DNA of 32,069 nt from an uncultured bacterium (GTDB lineage: Bacteria > Verrucomicrobiota > Lentisphaeria > Victivallales > UBA1829): the NCBI GenBank assembly GCA_900549415.1, contig URNX01000038.1:1-32069 (forward strand), given 5' to 3'. Both the position numbers and the translations under genes were made by a program. Numbering within the stretch: position 1 is the stretch's first letter; the number at the start of each line of letters is the position of its first letter. Under the pieces are notes generated by a model. That model was not told where the DNA came from, did no database searches, and worked only from the letters and a program-made list of their open reading frames with translations. This document shows positions 31,036-32,069 of this stretch, one piece after another.

Positions 31036-31803
31036 ATTCCCTTGCTCGGGAACGGCCCGTTTGTAAGCGTTCTCTACCTCATAACTTCCGGCTTCCAACT
31101 GGGAGACACAGCGGTAGATACCATATAATAGATCTACCGGCTCGAATCCGGTGACGACCATCGGGATTTTATAGTGGGCGGCTAATCGGTGATAGGCCCT
31201 GTTGCCTGTGATGGCGCAGACATGTCCGGCTGTCAGGAAGCCATTCACTTTGCTTTCCGGATCTGATAAGATAGTCTCGATAGCGGGTGGTACCGTGAAT
31301 AAGGAAGTCAATATGGAAAAGTTCGGAAGTCCTCGGCGTATGGCCTCTTTCAAAGCCATGAGGTGGACAGGTGCGGTCGTCTCAAAACCAATCGCGAAGA
31401 ATACGATTTCCTTATCCGGGTTCTCCTTGGCGAGTGATAGGGCATCCAAGGGCGTATATAGCATACGGATATCCGCTCCTCTCGCTTTTACGCTCAATAA
31501 ATCCTCCTTACTTCCCGGAACTCGCATCATATCCCCGAAAGAGGCTAAGATCACATTCGGCTGTGTCGCCAACTTCAAGGCGTAGTCGATTGTCTCGACC
31601 GGTGTTACACAGACCGGGCAACCCGGCCCATGGAGCAGTTGAAGATCCGGCGGCAACATCTCTTCCAGCCGATAACGGGCGATAGCATGTGTTTGCCCGC
31701 CACAAATCTCCATGATATACCAAGGTCGTGTCACCTTTTTGCGGATGGCCTCCAGAAGAGTTTGTACCTTCTCGTTGCTTCTATATTCGTCTACGAAACG
31801 CAC
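31036..31803 (-). pseudogene. hypD: Hydrogenase maturation factor HypD, C-terminally truncated at the junction
   Basis: HypD works with HypC to carry the Fe(CN)2CO group to [NiFe]-hydrogenase. The fragment of about 256 codons contains the conserved ICGGQTHAIAR, GPGCPVCVTP, ASFGDMMRVPGS, IGFETTAP and GHVCAITG blocks in order, starting with a GTG (V/M)RFVDEYR. It stops matching after YKRAVPEQGN. The minus-strand frame then runs on to about 30856 through the complement of the aldolase gene, giving nonsense. About 100 residues are missing, including the C-terminal 4Fe-4S region. The break coincides with the change in base composition, so the truncation is probably an artefact or a recombination point. 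Confidence 0.85.
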
Positions 31804-32024
31804 TTTTGTAATTCTTTAAGGTCTTTCAGTGTTTCCTCCGCTTCTTTCTCATCTACAACAGATATAGCGATCCCTGCGTGAGCGAGGATATAATCCCCCT
31901 GTTTCACATCCACCCATTCAATACATATATTCTTTAGGATGCCTCCGAAATCAACTTTAGCCATGGTCATTTCGGGGATGCTTCGATCGATTGAGATAAT
32001 CTTTCCGGGTACCGCTAAACACAT
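31791..32024 (-). CDS. hypC: Hydrogenase maturation chaperone HypC
   Basis: HypC is a small chaperone that keeps the large subunit of [NiFe]-hydrogenase ready for metal insertion and pairs with HypD. The 77-residue protein has the obligatory MCLAVPGKI start, with Cys2 as the metal-handling residue, and a HypC-type core ending GDYILAHAGIAISVVDEKEA. It overlaps the start of hypD by 13 bases. There is no Shine-Dalgarno sequence, and a Bacteroidetes-type -7 box lies upstream, unlike the rest of the window. Low GC and these signals mark it as foreign to the main contig. Confidence 0.92.
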   Translation of the reverse strand: MCLAVPGKIISIDRSIPEMTMAKVDFGGILKNICIEWVDVKQGDYILAHAGIAISVVDEKEAEETLKDLKELQKCVS

Positions 32025-32049
32025 ATCGTTTCAATTTATTTAATAACCT

Positions 32050-32057
32050 CAAAGATA
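32050..32057 (-). promoter_or_regulatory. Bacteroidetes-type -7 element upstream of hypC
   Basis: On the minus strand the sequence TATCTTTG fits the TAnnTTTG -7 consensus of Bacteroidetes housekeeping promoters. The region to the hypC start is AT-rich and lacks a Shine-Dalgarno site, as in those genomes. The -33 TTTG partner would fall past the end of the window. Confidence 0.55.
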
Positions 32058-32069
32058 CTTAATATGTTT

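Noticed and set aside
29022..31037. 671-codon minus-strand open frame opposite the GlcF-like and aldolase genes
   Set aside because: It covers two clear plus-strand genes, has no start signal and no recognisable domain.
1..32069. CRISPR arrays, tRNA and rRNA genes, complete insertion sequences, prophage genes
   Set aside because: No regularly spaced repeats, cloverleaf-like segments, rRNA blocks, intact transposase or phage structural genes were found on reading both strands.

Overview
The window looks like chromosomal DNA of a Lentisphaerae-type bacterium (Victivallis-like, PVC superphylum). Three things suggest this: a type II pseudopilin-like protein ending in an H-X9-DG motif, a locus of unusual glycoside hydrolases under an AraC regulator, and moderately GC-rich genes that mostly have clear AGGAGG-type ribosome binding sites. 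The assignment is an inference from gene content. The last ~1 kb is different: from about 31036 the sequence becomes Bacteroidetes-like, with a truncated hypD, hypC, a TAnnTTTG promoter and no Shine-Dalgarno. It is either an assembly chimera or a recent transfer.

Layout. 1-660: decayed remnants of an ISL3-like transposase (minus) and of the C-terminal part of a type I restriction HsdR (plus). 869-2251 (minus): rpmE and prfA, separated by a terminator hairpin. 2359-9770: an AraC regulator, divergent from a GH42-like glycosidase, a pseudopilin, a small secreted beta-rich-looking protein and a 1066-residue secreted clan GH-A-like hydrolase whose N-terminus is a paralogue of that small protein. 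9796-11646 (minus): a GT-C-like membrane glycosyltransferase, divergent from tatD-like, HNH and ABC ATPase genes (11752-13895).

14156-16886 is the alpha ribosomal operon rpmJ-rpsM-rpsK-rpoA-rplQ, without rpsD. 17115-20870 is a SAM-cycle operon: metK makes SAM, ahcY splits S-adenosylhomocysteine, and a PfkB kinase between them probably removes adenosine. A TSUP permease and an FMN enoyl reductase/nitronate monooxygenase-like gene follow.

23008-31001 is a seven-gene catabolic operon: PfkB sugar kinase, fucose-isomerase-like enzyme, IolB, FGGY kinase, GlcD-like FAD oxidase, a degenerate GlcF-like Fe-S protein and a class II aldolase. It combines the lower half of inositol catabolism (IolB, IolC-like kinase, IolJ-like aldolase) with an aldose isomerase/FGGY kinase pair and a hydroxyacid oxidase. 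The inositol upper-half genes iolG, iolE and iolD are absent. Its promoter is preceded by two 17-bp direct repeats at a 21-bp period, the geometry of an AraC-type activator site. This operon is the best candidate for an undescribed pathway.

No tRNA, rRNA, CRISPR array or intact mobile element was seen.
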